A stretch of 32,118 nucleotides of DNA from JBEATZ01 sp041178545. GTDB lineage: Bacteria; Planctomycetota; UBA1135; UBA2386. Below are positions 1 through 7,310 of this stretch, one piece after another. Each line of letters starts with the position of its first letter. Position 1 is the first letter of the stretch. The DNA is taken from NCBI GenBank assembly GCA_041178545.1, contig JBEGVB010000171.1, positions 1-32,118 on the forward strand. The letters run 5' to 3'. The notes beneath the pieces were generated by a model that made no database searches, was not told the DNA's origin, and saw only the letters and a list, made by a program, of their open reading frames with translations. Both the position numbers and the translations under genes were made by a program.

Positions 1-776
1 TAGGCCGTGATGCGGAACATCCACTGCTTGAGCGGCATGCGCAGCACGGGGAATCCGCCGCGCTCGCTGCGTCCGTCGATGACCTCCTCGTTCGCGAGGA
101 CGGTGCCGAGCTTCGGGCACCAGTTGACGGTCTGCGTGCCGAGGTAGGCGAGGCGGAAGGTGTCGAGATGCGCCTGCCGCTCGCGGCTCGTGCACTGCGA
201 CCACCGCTTGGTGGCGCCGGCCGCGACCGAGATCGCGGCGTCCTCGCGCGCGAGCCGCGCCTCGAGTTCGGCGATCGGTCGGGCCTTCCTCGCCGCGGGA
301 TCGAACCAGGAGGCGTAGGCCTGCAGCCAGATCCACTGCGTCCAGCGGTAGTAGTCGGGATCGATGGTCGCGAACTCGCGCGACCAGTCGTACATGAAGC
401 CGAAGCGGCGGAGCTGGCGACGGAAGTTGTCGATCGCCTTCTTCGTGGTGACCTCGGGATGGACGCCGGTCTGTATCGCGTACTGCTCCGCGGGCAGGCC
501 GAAGGCGTCCCAGCCCATCGGGTGGAGGACGTTGAACCCCTTCTGCCGCTTGAAGCGGGCCACGATGTCCGTGGCGGTGTAGCCCTCCGGGTGCCCCACG
601 TGCAGCCCTGCGGCAGACGGGTACGGGAACATGTCGAGCACGTAGTACTTGGGCTTGCTCGGGTCGAAGTCGGCATCGCCGGGGTTGGCGGTGCGGAAGA
701 CCTTGTGCTCTTCCCAGAAGGCCTGCCACCGGGGCTCGATGGCGGCGGGCGAGTACGTCTGCGTGCGCTCGGACAT
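1..776 (-). CDS. leuS: Leucyl-tRNA synthetase, N-terminal part (cut by window edge)
   Basis: Charges tRNA-Leu with leucine in the cytoplasm. About 258 N-terminal residues are visible, starting MSERTQTYSPAAIEPRW; the gene continues beyond base 1. The class I synthetase HIGH signature is present in its leucyl form (MFPYPSAAGLHVGHPEGYTA), followed by the LeuRS-typical segments GWDAFGLPAEQYAI and VNWCPKLGTVLANEEV, the latter leading toward the editing-domain insertion. The ATG at 776-774 fits the family's usual N-terminus, and no Shine-Dalgarno site precedes it. It diverges from the zinc-peptidase gene across about 110 bases. Nothing is odd in the visible part; the KMSKS loop and editing site lie outside the window. 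The identification is secure. Confidence 0.97.
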   Translation of the reverse strand, partial: MSERTQTYSPAAIEPRWQAFWEEHKVFRTANPGDADFDPSKPKYYVLDMFPYPSAAGLHVGHPEGYTATDIVARFKRQKGFNVLHPMGWDAFGLPAEQYAIQTGVHPEVTTKKAIDNFRRQLRRFGFMYDWSREFATIDPDYYRWTQWIWLQAYASWFDPAARKARPIAELEARLAREDAAISVAAGATKRWSQCTSRERQAHLDTFRLAYLGTQTVNWCPKLGTVLANEEVIDGRSERGGFPVLRMPLKQWMFRITA

Positions 777-886
777 GGGGTTCTTTCGGGGGCGAGCAGT
801 ATGCCGGGCGGTCGCGTGCGGCTCCACGCCGGGGTCCGCCGGAGGCCCTCGCCACGACCCGGCCCGAGGGTAGCATCCCCGCCCCC
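777..886. promoter_or_regulatory. Divergent intergenic region between leuS and the zinc-peptidase gene
   Basis: These 110 bases separate two divergent genes and so should hold promoters for both. I see no convincing -35/-10 pair in either direction. TAGCAT at 871-876 resembles a -10 box but lies only 10 bases before the ATG at 887, so it would work only for a nearly leaderless transcript. Confidence 0.35.
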
Positions 887-1957
887 ATGGCCCGCCTGCC
901 GACCCGGAAGCGCACAGCCCCACGCCGCAAGCCGGTCCGGGCCGGGACCCCGTGGTGGGCCGACCTCGACGACGAGCAGTTGCTGGACGTACGGCTCTGC
1001 GACCTCGGCCTCGCGATCGCAGGGAGCCCGCTCGAGCCGCACCTGGAGGCGCTGCAGGACGAACTCGGGCGCCGCGGCATCCGCTTCCGGCCGCACTTCT
1101 GGGTCGCCGAGCGCTGGTTCTGCCCAGACGGCGTGCCCGGCTTTGCCGTGCCGTTCTACCTGCTGCACCCGCGCCTCGTGCGGCTCGAGCGTCGCTTCAT
1201 GGGCGAGGTCGAGGGCGGCAACGCACGTTGGCTGCGGCGCATCCTGCGCCACGAGACCGGGCACGCTGTCGACAACGCACACCGGCTGCGCCGCAAGCTC
1301 GCGTACCGGCGCGCCTTCGGGTCCCCGGCGGAAGAGTACCCGGTGGCCTACTCGCCGCGTCCTTCGAGCCGGGACCACGTGCTGCACCTCGGCCACTGGT
1401 ACGCACAGAGCCACCCGTGCGAGGACTTCGCGGAGACCTTTGCCGTGTGGCTGCAGCCCGGCTCGCGCTGGCGCACCGGGTACGAGGGCTGGCCCGCGCT
1501 GGACAAGCTGCGCTGTGTCGACGAGCTGATGATGCAGTGCGGCAGCGCGGTGGCACCGGTGCGTACCCGCCGGACGGAGGACGGGATCGCCACGCTGAAG
1601 ACGACGTTGCGCGAGTTCTACCGCGCCAAGTGCGAGCACTACCGGGCAGAACAGTCGCGTCGCCACGACAACGAGCTGCTGCGCGTGTTCGCCCCGCGCG
1701 GTGCCATCAGGGCCCGTTCCCCGGCGGCCCAGCTGCTGCGCCGGCTGCGGCCGCAGCTGCGGAGGCTGCTCACCCGCCGCAACCGTCTGCACCCATACGT
1801 GGTGAGCAACGTGCTGAGGATCGTGACGCGCAGGGTCGAGTCGCTCGGGCTGCAGCTGCGCCACCCGGAGCGGGAGACGAGGCAACGAGTCGTGAGGATG
1901 TTCGATGCCATCCTCTTCCGTTTCCTGCACCGCCCCGGCGATACTTACTACCTGTGA
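887..1957 (+). CDS. Putative zinc-binding metallopeptidase (HExxH gluzincin-like)
   Basis: 356-residue protein, probably cytoplasmic, since it starts with a basic stretch (MARLPTRKRTAPRRKPVR) and no signal peptide. Residues 121-130 read RHETGHAVDN, an HExxH zinc motif (H122, E123, H126). Downstream, EDFAETFAVW (179-188) offers a third ligand, E179 or E183, in the gluzincin arrangement. The middle of the protein (about residues 60-215) resembles bacterial proteins annotated as putative zinc-binding metallopeptidase; the Arg-rich C-terminal part (about 250-356) looks helical. The stop overlaps the next gene's GTG in GTGA, so translation is probably coupled to the ATP-grasp enzyme. Substrate is unknown; pairing with a peptide-bond-forming enzyme suggests a make-and-trim system, which is inference. 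No Shine-Dalgarno site precedes the ATG. Confidence 0.8.
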   Translation: MARLPTRKRTAPRRKPVRAGTPWWADLDDEQLLDVRLCDLGLAIAGSPLEPHLEALQDELGRRGIRFRPHFWVAERWFCPDGVPGFAVPFYLLHPRLVRLERRFMGEVEGGNARWLRRILRHETGHAVDNAHRLRRKLAYRRAFGSPAEEYPVAYSPRPSSRDHVLHLGHWYAQSHPCEDFAETFAVWLQPGSRWRTGYEGWPALDKLRCVDELMMQCGSAVAPVRTRRTEDGIATLKTTLREFYRAKCEHYRAEQSRRHDNELLRVFAPRGAIRARSPAAQLLRRLRPQLRRLLTRRNRLHPYVVSNVLRIVTRRVESLGLQLRHPERETRQRVVRMFDAILFRFLHRPGDTYYL

Positions 1958-2985
1958 GGAAACTGCGCATCGCCGTGCTGATGCACGAGAAGCTGGTTCC
2001 GCCGGCAGCAGCAGCCGACGTGTCCGCTGCACAGTTCGAGGAGTGCCGCACCGAGTTCGACGTCATGCGCACGCTCGAGGCGCTCGGGCACGAGGTGCGC
2101 AGCGTGGGACTCCACGACAACCTCTCCCACCTGCGCGACGTGGTGACCGACTGGAAGCCGGACGTCGCGTTCAACCTGCTCAACGAGTTCCAGGGCATCC
2201 TCGGCTACGACCACTACGTCATCGGCTACCTGGAGCTGATGAAGCTGCCCTACACCGGCTGCAACCCGCGCGGGATGATGCTGTCGCGCGACAAGGTGCT
2301 GAGCAAGCAACTGCTCAGCTACCACCACGTGCCCGTGCCGATGTTCGTGCGCATCGAGCGCGGCAGGCGCTATGCGCTGCCGAAGCGGCTGCGCTACCCG
2401 CTCTTCGTCAAGTCCGCCACGGAAGACGCCTCGCTGGGGATCGCCCAGGCATCCATCGTCGAGGACGAGTCACGGCTGCGCCAGCGCATCGACTTCATCC
2501 ACGAGAACGTGCAGACGGACGCCATCGTCGAGGAGTACATCGACGGGCGCGAGGTCTACGTGGGCGTGCTCGGCAACGACCGGCTGACCACGCTGCCCCC
2601 GTGGGAGATGCACTTCGGCACCATGACCCAGTCGACCGCCGGCATCGCCACGCGGAAGGCGAAGTGGGACAAGAAGTACCAGCGCAAGCACGGCATCGAC
2701 ACCGCACGCGCGGAACAACTGCCCGAGGGCGTGCAGGAGCAGCTCGCAAGACTGAGCCGCAGGGCCTACCGCGGGCTGCACATGAGCGGCTGCGCGCGCA
2801 TGGACTACCGCGTCACGGCGGACGGCCGCGTCTACCTGCTGGAGGCCAACAGCAACCCGAACCTTGCCGCGGACGAGGACCTCGCCCGGTCGGCAGCCAG
2901 CGCCGGCATCGACTACGGCGACCTGCTCCAGCGCATCGTCAACCTCGGCATGGCCTACCAGGCCGAGTGGCGCCACTACGAGTGA
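1954..2985 (+). CDS. ATP-grasp ligase, D-alanine--D-alanine ligase-like
   Basis: 343-residue cytoplasmic enzyme expected to join a carboxylate to an amine through an acyl-phosphate intermediate. It has a pre-ATP-grasp domain (about residues 1-110: RKLRIAVLMHEK, FNLLNEFQG, GYLELMKLPYTGCN), an ATP-binding lysine strand (YPLFVKSATEDASLGIA), VEEYIDGREVYVGVLG, and the C-terminal Mg-ligand motif LLEANSNPNLA. The Tyr-Thr-Gly-Cys segment resembles D-Ala-D-Ala ligases, but the sequence is divergent enough that it may ligate other amino acids or peptides. I chose GTG at 1954 because it overlaps the previous stop (GTGA) and precedes the first beta strand; ATG at 1981 would cut that strand. It sits between the zinc peptidase and a small membrane protein. 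The fold is certain, the substrate is not. Confidence 0.85.
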   Translation: MRKLRIAVLMHEKLVPPAAAADVSAAQFEECRTEFDVMRTLEALGHEVRSVGLHDNLSHLRDVVTDWKPDVAFNLLNEFQGILGYDHYVIGYLELMKLPYTGCNPRGMMLSRDKVLSKQLLSYHHVPVPMFVRIERGRRYALPKRLRYPLFVKSATEDASLGIAQASIVEDESRLRQRIDFIHENVQTDAIVEEYIDGREVYVGVLGNDRLTTLPPWEMHFGTMTQSTAGIATRKAKWDKKYQRKHGIDTARAEQLPEGVQEQLARLSRRAYRGLHMSGCARMDYRVTADGRVYLLEANSNPNLAADEDLARSAASAGIDYGDLLQRIVNLGMAYQAEWRHYE

Positions 2986-3284
2986 CCCGGGCCATGCGCA
3001 ACCTCGGTGAGCCCGGCTTCCACTGGTTGATGGCTGGCCTCGTCGTCGGGTCGCTGCTGCTCGACCACCATGCCCGCAAGGTGGTGCCCACGTGGACCAG
3101 CCCCACCGTGGGCATGATCACCTTCGCGCTCGGCCTAGTTTGGGTCGGGCTGGCGGCCCTGCACCGGATCCGCGAGCTGGAACGCCAGCAGCAGGTGCTC
3201 CGCGACCGCGTCGAGCGGCTGGAGCGGCGCACCGACGCACTCCTCGACGACGCCCGGCGGCGGCGCGACCTGCCGTTCCCGTGA
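2982..3284 (+). CDS. Small membrane protein with C-terminal coiled coil
   Basis: About 100 residues; no family recognised. Two hydrophobic segments are visible, FHWLMAGLVVGSLLLD and MITFALGLVWVGLAAL, separated by a short charged loop. A heptad-like charged helix follows (RELERQQQVLRDRVERLE and onward) and probably forms a cytoplasmic coiled coil. GTG at 2982 overlaps the ATP-grasp stop, the same GTGA junction as the gene before; ATG at 2994 is an equally reasonable start and would remove only four residues. Position suggests it may tether the peptidase and ligase products to the membrane, but nothing in its sequence proves this. Confidence 0.7.
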   Translation: MTRAMRNLGEPGFHWLMAGLVVGSLLLDHHARKVVPTWTSPTVGMITFALGLVWVGLAALHRIRELERQQQVLRDRVERLERRTDALLDDARRRRDLPFP

Positions 3285-3334
3285 GCGGCACCCGCACCTT
3301 GCCGTACGGTGCCAACCGCCCCACAATCCTTCGC

Positions 3335-3718
3335 GTGAACCTCCGCGCCCTCGTGCTGCTGCTGTTGGCGCTGCTCTGCGCGCTGCCGGCCCCTGCCGTG
3401 CGGGCGGGGTGCAGTGGTGCGGCACCAAGTGCACCTGCCGCCGGACTGGCGGCCGGGCCGGAGGACTCGTGCTGCGGTTCGGAGTGCAAGTGCACTCCGG
3501 AGGCCTGCGCGTGCAAGCGCCCTGAGCGTGGGCCGGAGCCGCAGGACCCCACCGCACCACCCGCACCGAGGGAGCCCTTCTCCCTGCCCACGGTCCTCGT
3601 TGCCACGGTGGCCCACGCCACCGAGCCGCCCGCAGCCAGCGCATGCGCCACGCTGCTCGCGCGTCCGCGGGCACCTCCTGTCGCACTGCACGTCCGTCAC
3701 TGCGTCTGGCGAACATGA
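3335..3718 (+). CDS. Small secreted Cys-rich protein, possible metal binder
   Basis: About 127 residues with a clear signal peptide (NLRALVLLLLALLCALPAPA, then AVRAG). The mature part carries a cluster of six cysteines at residues 46-60, spaced CC-x3-C-x-C-x4-C-x-C, followed by a Pro-rich linker and a short hydrophobic stretch (FSLPTVLVATVA). The cluster resembles a short metallothionein-like or Cu-binding segment, although I know of no named family. An in-frame GTG at 3281 overlaps the previous stop in GTGA, as at the two upstream junctions, and would add 18 residues; I prefer GTG 3335 because the hydrophobic core then starts close to the N-terminus. The next genes encode an HMA-domain lipoprotein and a likely outer-membrane barrel, which supports a metal role. 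Confidence 0.6.
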   Translation: MNLRALVLLLLALLCALPAPAVRAGCSGAAPSAPAAGLAAGPEDSCCGSECKCTPEACACKRPERGPEPQDPTAPPAPREPFSLPTVLVATVAHATEPPAASACATLLARPRAPPVALHVRHCVWRT

Positions 3719-3727
3719 GTGGTGAGC

Positions 3728-3763
3728 GCGCGGGACCCCTGCCGGGGGCCCCGGTGCCCGCGC
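3728..3763. other. GC-rich inverted repeat downstream of the Cys-rich gene
   Basis: GCGCGGG (3728-3734) pairs with CCCGCGC (3757-3763), and a further inner CCCC/GGGG pairing is possible, giving a stable hairpin just after the stop at 3718. There is no T-run, so it is at best a non-canonical terminator or an mRNA-processing signal. Confidence 0.35.
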
Positions 3764-3782
3764 CTCGCCCGGTGTGTTCCCC

Positions 3783-3803
3783 GCGCGCACGGTTCGTGCG
3801 CGC
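3783..3803. promoter_or_regulatory. Perfect 8-bp hairpin upstream of the HMA lipoprotein gene
   Basis: GCGCGCAC (3783-3790), loop GGTTC, GTGCGCGC (3796-3803): a perfect stem ending 26 bases before the ATG at 3830. It could be an operator dyad or an RNA hairpin in the leader. A Shine-Dalgarno-like GGAG (3820-3823) lies between hairpin and start. Confidence 0.4.
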
Positions 3804-3829
3804 CCTCGAAGACCCGTACGGAGACTGTC

Positions 3830-4159
3830 ATGCGACTCACTGCACTGTTCCTTTCCGCTGTGCTGGCTGCCTGCGCCAGTGCCACCCACCACGACCTCCC
3901 CGACTCGCTCAAGGACCCCGCGCCCATGACCACCAAGGGTGCCACGCTCACGGTGCTGGGGCTGAGCTGCCCCAACTGCGCCACCAACATCGACCTCAGC
4001 CTCAAGGCCCTGCCCAACGTGCAGGAGGTGTACGTCAACCTCGACACCGGACTGGTCGACGTGGCCTTCCGCGACGCCGACCCCAGGCCCAGCCCGCTGC
4101 AGCTCGCGACTGCAGTGCGCAACAGTGGCTTCACCGTCGTGGCCGTGCAGGGCAGGTGA
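3830..4159 (+). CDS. Heavy-metal-associated (HMA) domain lipoprotein
   Basis: 109 residues. A short signal peptide ends in a lipobox (VLAAC, Cys15), so the protein is predicted to be lipid-anchored outside the cytoplasm. Residues about 37-106 form an HMA ferredoxin-like domain of the CopZ/MerP/Atx1 type: LTVLGLSCPNCATNID carries the metal-binding CxxC (C47, C50), and the terminal NSGFTVVAV is typical of the last strand. It should bind Cu(I), or another soft metal such as Hg or Zn, and pass it to a partner. Start: ATG at 3830, with GGAG six bases upstream. HMA domains are mostly found on cytosolic chaperones and P-type ATPases, so a lipoprotein version is a less common arrangement. The Cys-rich secreted peptide lies upstream and an outer-membrane candidate directly downstream. 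Confidence 0.88.
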   Translation: MRLTALFLSAVLAACASATHHDLPDSLKDPAPMTTKGATLTVLGLSCPNCATNIDLSLKALPNVQEVYVNLDTGLVDVAFRDADPRPSPLQLATAVRNSGFTVVAVQGR

Positions 4160-4163
4160 TCCC

Positions 4164-4973
4164 GTGAGCACGACCCACTGCCACCTCGCACTGTTCTCCA
4201 CCCTGACGCTCGCCGGGCTCGCCGCGGCCCAGGAGCCCATCAACACCACCGCAGCCACGCAGCCAGGCGTCGGCAGGCTCGTGGTCCGCGAGCAGTTCCG
4301 CTGGCTGGAGTCCAACGAGGGTTTTGCACCTGACGCGGGCCAAACCACCGAGTGGCAGTCGTGGACGTCGGTCTTCTACGGCCTGCGCCATGACTTCGCC
4401 CTCGGGGCCGAACTGCCGGCACGGGCACTCGACGTGTCGGACGGCAGCGACGATGCCGACCTTGGCAGCCCGCGCTTCCTCGCCAAGTGGCGGTTCCACC
4501 GTGCCGACCTCGAGGCGCTCGACACCGAGCGCGCGAGCCTCGTCGCGGGCATCCGTGCCGAGACCGAGGACGAGCTGTCCCTGACGCCCGGCTTCGCGAG
4601 CGACTCGAACGACCCGATCCTCGGTGCGGTCTACACCACCGTGCGCGGCAGGCGCGGGTTCAACGGCGCGCTGGTCGGCACCTTCACCACCGATGGTGAC
4701 CCCGACGAGATCCGCTACGACGCGGCAGGGCTCTACCGCATGAGCCCCGAGGTGTTTGCCGCGGACACCGAGGCCGGCTGGTACCTCGCCGTCGAACTCA
4801 ACGGCCTCTACGAGTCGAACGGCGACAACGAACTCATGTTCGCGCCGGGCCTCATGTACGAGGCACGCCGCTGGACCGGTGAGCTCTCGGTGCAGTTGCC
4901 GTTCCTGTCCGAGGTCGACCACCGCCCGGAGGTCCACTGGACGCTGGTGCTGGGCCTCCGCATCCTGTTCTGA
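4164..4973 (+). CDS. Putative outer-membrane beta-barrel protein
   Basis: 269 residues starting at GTG 4164, four bases after the HMA gene's stop. A signal peptide (CHLALFSTLTLAGLAAAQ) precedes a protein of alternating amphipathic strands with acidic loops: FRWLESNEGF, SVFYGLRHDFALGAELPA, NGALVGTFTTDGD, YLAVELNGLYESNGD, RWTGELSVQLPF. It ends WTLVLGLRILF, with a C-terminal phenylalanine as in the beta-signal read by BAM. The pattern resembles barrels grouped with the MetA-pathway/transporter-like families (PF13557 type), but I cannot assign it firmly. Co-location with the HMA lipoprotein suggests export or uptake of a metal or metal complex. It converges on the propeller gene with 21 bases between. 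Confidence 0.65.
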   Translation: MSTTHCHLALFSTLTLAGLAAAQEPINTTAATQPGVGRLVVREQFRWLESNEGFAPDAGQTTEWQSWTSVFYGLRHDFALGAELPARALDVSDGSDDADLGSPRFLAKWRFHRADLEALDTERASLVAGIRAETEDELSLTPGFASDSNDPILGAVYTTVRGRRGFNGALVGTFTTDGDPDEIRYDAAGLYRMSPEVFAADTEAGWYLAVELNGLYESNGDNELMFAPGLMYEARRWTGELSVQLPFLSEVDHRPEVHWTLVLGLRILF

Positions 4974-4994
4974 ACCGGCCCACGGACTCCGCCC

Positions 4995-7298
4995 TCAGTA
5001 GCGGTTGGCCTCGACCGGCCACGACATCGCGCGTTCCCACACCACGTTGCCCCGCCGGTCGAACTCGCGCACGCGCTTGTTCTCGGCAACCAGCGTGTTG
5101 CCGTTCGGCAGCCGGTCCGCGTCGCTGGGCTGGTTGAGGTTCTTGAGCTCCCACACCACGCCGCCCTCGCGGTCCAGTTCCTGCACGATGCCGCGCGTGC
5201 GCATCGTGACCAGGGTGTTGCCGTTGGGCAGCCGGTCCGCGTCGTGCACGTTGGCGAGGTTCTTGAGCTCCCAGACCACCTCGCCTGCTGCGTTGACCTC
5301 GACCACTCGGTCCTTGAGCACGTCGGCGACGAGCGTGTTGCCGTTGGCGAGCCGGTCCGCGTCGAAGGGCTTCACCTCGCGGTCGTGCTTCCAGACGATG
5401 TTCTTCTCACGGTCGACCTCGATCACGCGGTTGCCGTAGGTGTCGCAGATGAGCGTGTTGCCGTTCGGCAGCCGGTCGGCATCGTTGGGGTTGCGCAGCT
5501 GCTCGAACACCCACACCTGCTGGCCCTTGCGGTCGATTTCCTGCACGCGACTCACCGAGTACTCGGTGACGAGCAGGTTGCCGTTCTCGAGGCACTCGGC
5601 GTCCCAGGCGCCGTACATGTTGGGCACGACGTGGACCTCGCGACCCTGGTCGTCGAGCTCGACGATGCGATTCTCGCTGAAGTCGGCCACGAGGGTGAAC
5701 CCGAGCACGGCACCGCTGCCGACACCGAACTCGACGTGCGCGACACCACCCGTGGGGACCACTGCAGTGCCCACGGTGGGCACCACCATGGCCTGGTGCG
5801 ATGCCGAACTCGCCGCGAGGAAGCCGATGAGCCGCTCCCCACCCGTGAGGTCCATGCGCACGTGCGGCACGGTGTCCGGCTCGCCCGAGCGGCTGCGCTG
5901 GAACAGGATGCCAGCGACCTCGTCGAGTGCGACCTGACGCTCGCCGCCGCTGCCTGCCACGGTGGCGCGGCCGCCGTCGACGCGCACGACCTTGCCGTCG
6001 GCCCACTCCCCGCTGCGGAGGCGGAGGCGGTCCGACTCCGAGGAGCTGCCGATCAACCGGTCGAGCTGCGGGTCCACGGCAATGCCCTGCACGTCCTTGC
6101 GCGCGAGCTGCAGGTCGCCGAACACGGCACTGCGGACGCGCACCACGTCGGCCTCGACACCGAGCAGGGTGCCCACCAGCATCGAGCCTTGGTTGAGGAA
6201 CACTCTTGCCGAGCGGACCGGCTGCACCGCGTGCTCAACGAAGTCGACCACGTCGCAGTCGGAGAATGGGATCTCGGCACGCACCAGGCCCGGCACCGGG
6301 CTGGCCAGCAGCGTCGCATCACCGCCGAAGCCGAGGAAGGTGGCCGAGAGCTGCGACCGGTCGGAGAGCACCAGCTGTGCCTTGGCCGAGGGCTCCGTCG
6401 CACGCGGCAGCTGCACTGTCGCAGCTGCTGCCACGACCGCGTCGGTGGCCGATGCAGCAGCAGCAAGCGCCGGCGCGGCATCGGGTCGACCGCGCAACGC
6501 ACGCACCATGGCAGTGGCCTCCGCGCGGTTGAGCGTCCCGGAACCCAGCAGCCGCGCGCACTCCGCGACGGCGGCTGACGAGCGCATGCGAGCGAGCGCA
6601 GCGAGTGCGGCGGCACGGTACATGCCGCCCTTGTGGGCCAGCATCTGCGACACCGATTCCACGGACTCGTCGGCACCGTGCACGCCCAGCGCACGCAACG
6701 CACCCTCCACGACGATTGCATCGGTGTGGCCGACCGCGCTGCGCAGGGCCTGCACCAGTTCGGGCCGTCCCTCGTAGTACGCGGCCGTGGCCACGAGGCC
6801 GCGCAGCAGTCGCGTCTCGCGTTCCTCGATCTCGGTGCCCCGCGAGGCAAGGGCGTCCATCACGCGCCTGCAGCGGATGCGCTCCTCCAGCGTCGCCCCC
6901 GACTTCTCGTCGGCGCGCTGCGCGATCAACGCCTGCGCCCTGCCGCCGATCTCTGCCAGCGAACGCTCGGCCTCCTCGCGCACCGTCCAGCGCGGGTCGG
7001 TGAGTTCCCGCAGCAGCCGGTCGACCTTGAGCTGGTACTCACGGTGGTCGCCGTGGATGCGGTTGGCGATCGCGGCGCGCGCGAGCTGCTGCTCGCCCAC
7101 GAGGCGCCCTACCAGCTCCAGGCGGCGGCGCGGGGACTCGCCGAGGAAGTCGCGACACGCCTCGGACAGCTTGTCGTCGTTCCATGGCTCACCGGTCCCG
7201 GCCGCAGGCGGAGGGTCCTGCGCCAACAGCGTGGCAGGCACACCCCATGCGAGCGCCGCGGCAAGGAGAGCACAGGAGAACGGGGGCCGTGGGGTCAT
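4995..7298 (-). CDS. Secreted HEAT-repeat / Sm-like / six-bladed beta-propeller protein
   Basis: 767 residues with a signal peptide (CALLAAALAWGVPATLLAQ). Residues about 80-310 are helical HEAT-like repeats (LTDPRWTVREEAERSLAEIG, ALAALARMRSSAAVAECARL). Residues about 310-525 contain short beta segments of a DG-x-L-x-G type suggestive of Sm-like folds (LSDRSQLSATFLGF, LNQGSMLVGTLLG, LTGGERLIGFLA). Residues about 528-767 are beta-propeller blades of exactly 40 residues with consensus DADRLPNGNTLV...RVxEVD..G.VVWE. The last residues (WPVEANRY) match the start of a blade and the first blade lacks that strand, so the ring probably closes by a Velcro strand swap with six blades. Blades of this kind occur in NHL/PQQ-like and arylsulfotransferase-like proteins. 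No catalytic residues are recognised; a ligand-binding or scaffold role is likely. Confidence 0.8.
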   Translation of the reverse strand: MTPRPPFSCALLAAALAWGVPATLLAQDPPPAAGTGEPWNDDKLSEACRDFLGESPRRRLELVGRLVGEQQLARAAIANRIHGDHREYQLKVDRLLRELTDPRWTVREEAERSLAEIGGRAQALIAQRADEKSGATLEERIRCRRVMDALASRGTEIEERETRLLRGLVATAAYYEGRPELVQALRSAVGHTDAIVVEGALRALGVHGADESVESVSQMLAHKGGMYRAAALAALARMRSSAAVAECARLLGSGTLNRAEATAMVRALRGRPDAAPALAAAASATDAVVAAAATVQLPRATEPSAKAQLVLSDRSQLSATFLGFGGDATLLASPVPGLVRAEIPFSDCDVVDFVEHAVQPVRSARVFLNQGSMLVGTLLGVEADVVRVRSAVFGDLQLARKDVQGIAVDPQLDRLIGSSSESDRLRLRSGEWADGKVVRVDGGRATVAGSGGERQVALDEVAGILFQRSRSGEPDTVPHVRMDLTGGERLIGFLAASSASHQAMVVPTVGTAVVPTGGVAHVEFGVGSGAVLGFTLVADFSENRIVELDDQGREVHVVPNMYGAWDAECLENGNLLVTEYSVSRVQEIDRKGQQVWVFEQLRNPNDADRLPNGNTLICDTYGNRVIEVDREKNIVWKHDREVKPFDADRLANGNTLVADVLKDRVVEVNAAGEVVWELKNLANVHDADRLPNGNTLVTMRTRGIVQELDREGGVVWELKNLNQPSDADRLPNGNTLVAENKRVREFDRRGNVVWERAMSWPVEANRY
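5098..5603 (-). repeat. Tandem 120-bp coding repeats (propeller blades)
   Basis: The plus-strand text TTGCCGTTCGGCAGCCGGTC and close variants recur with starts near 5098, 5218, 5338, 5458 and (more diverged) 5578, exactly 120 bases apart. Each encodes the DADRLPNGNTLV segment of a 40-residue propeller blade on the minus strand. Confidence 0.85.
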
Positions 7299-7310
7299 GG
7301 GAGACTTGGG

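Noticed and set aside
871..876. TAGCAT as a -10 promoter for the zinc-peptidase gene
   Set aside because: It is only 10 bases from the start codon and has no partner -35; it is kept only as a remark on the intergenic region.
952..1953. In-frame extension of the ATP-grasp gene upstream into the zinc-peptidase gene
   Set aside because: The extension is Arg/Pro/Ala-rich without any domain, and lies in another frame of a well-supported gene; the GTG at 1954 fits the family.
5098..5603. Evenly spaced repeats as a possible CRISPR array
   Set aside because: The 120-base period, coding continuity and DADRLPNGNTLV translation show protein repeats, not repeat-spacer units.
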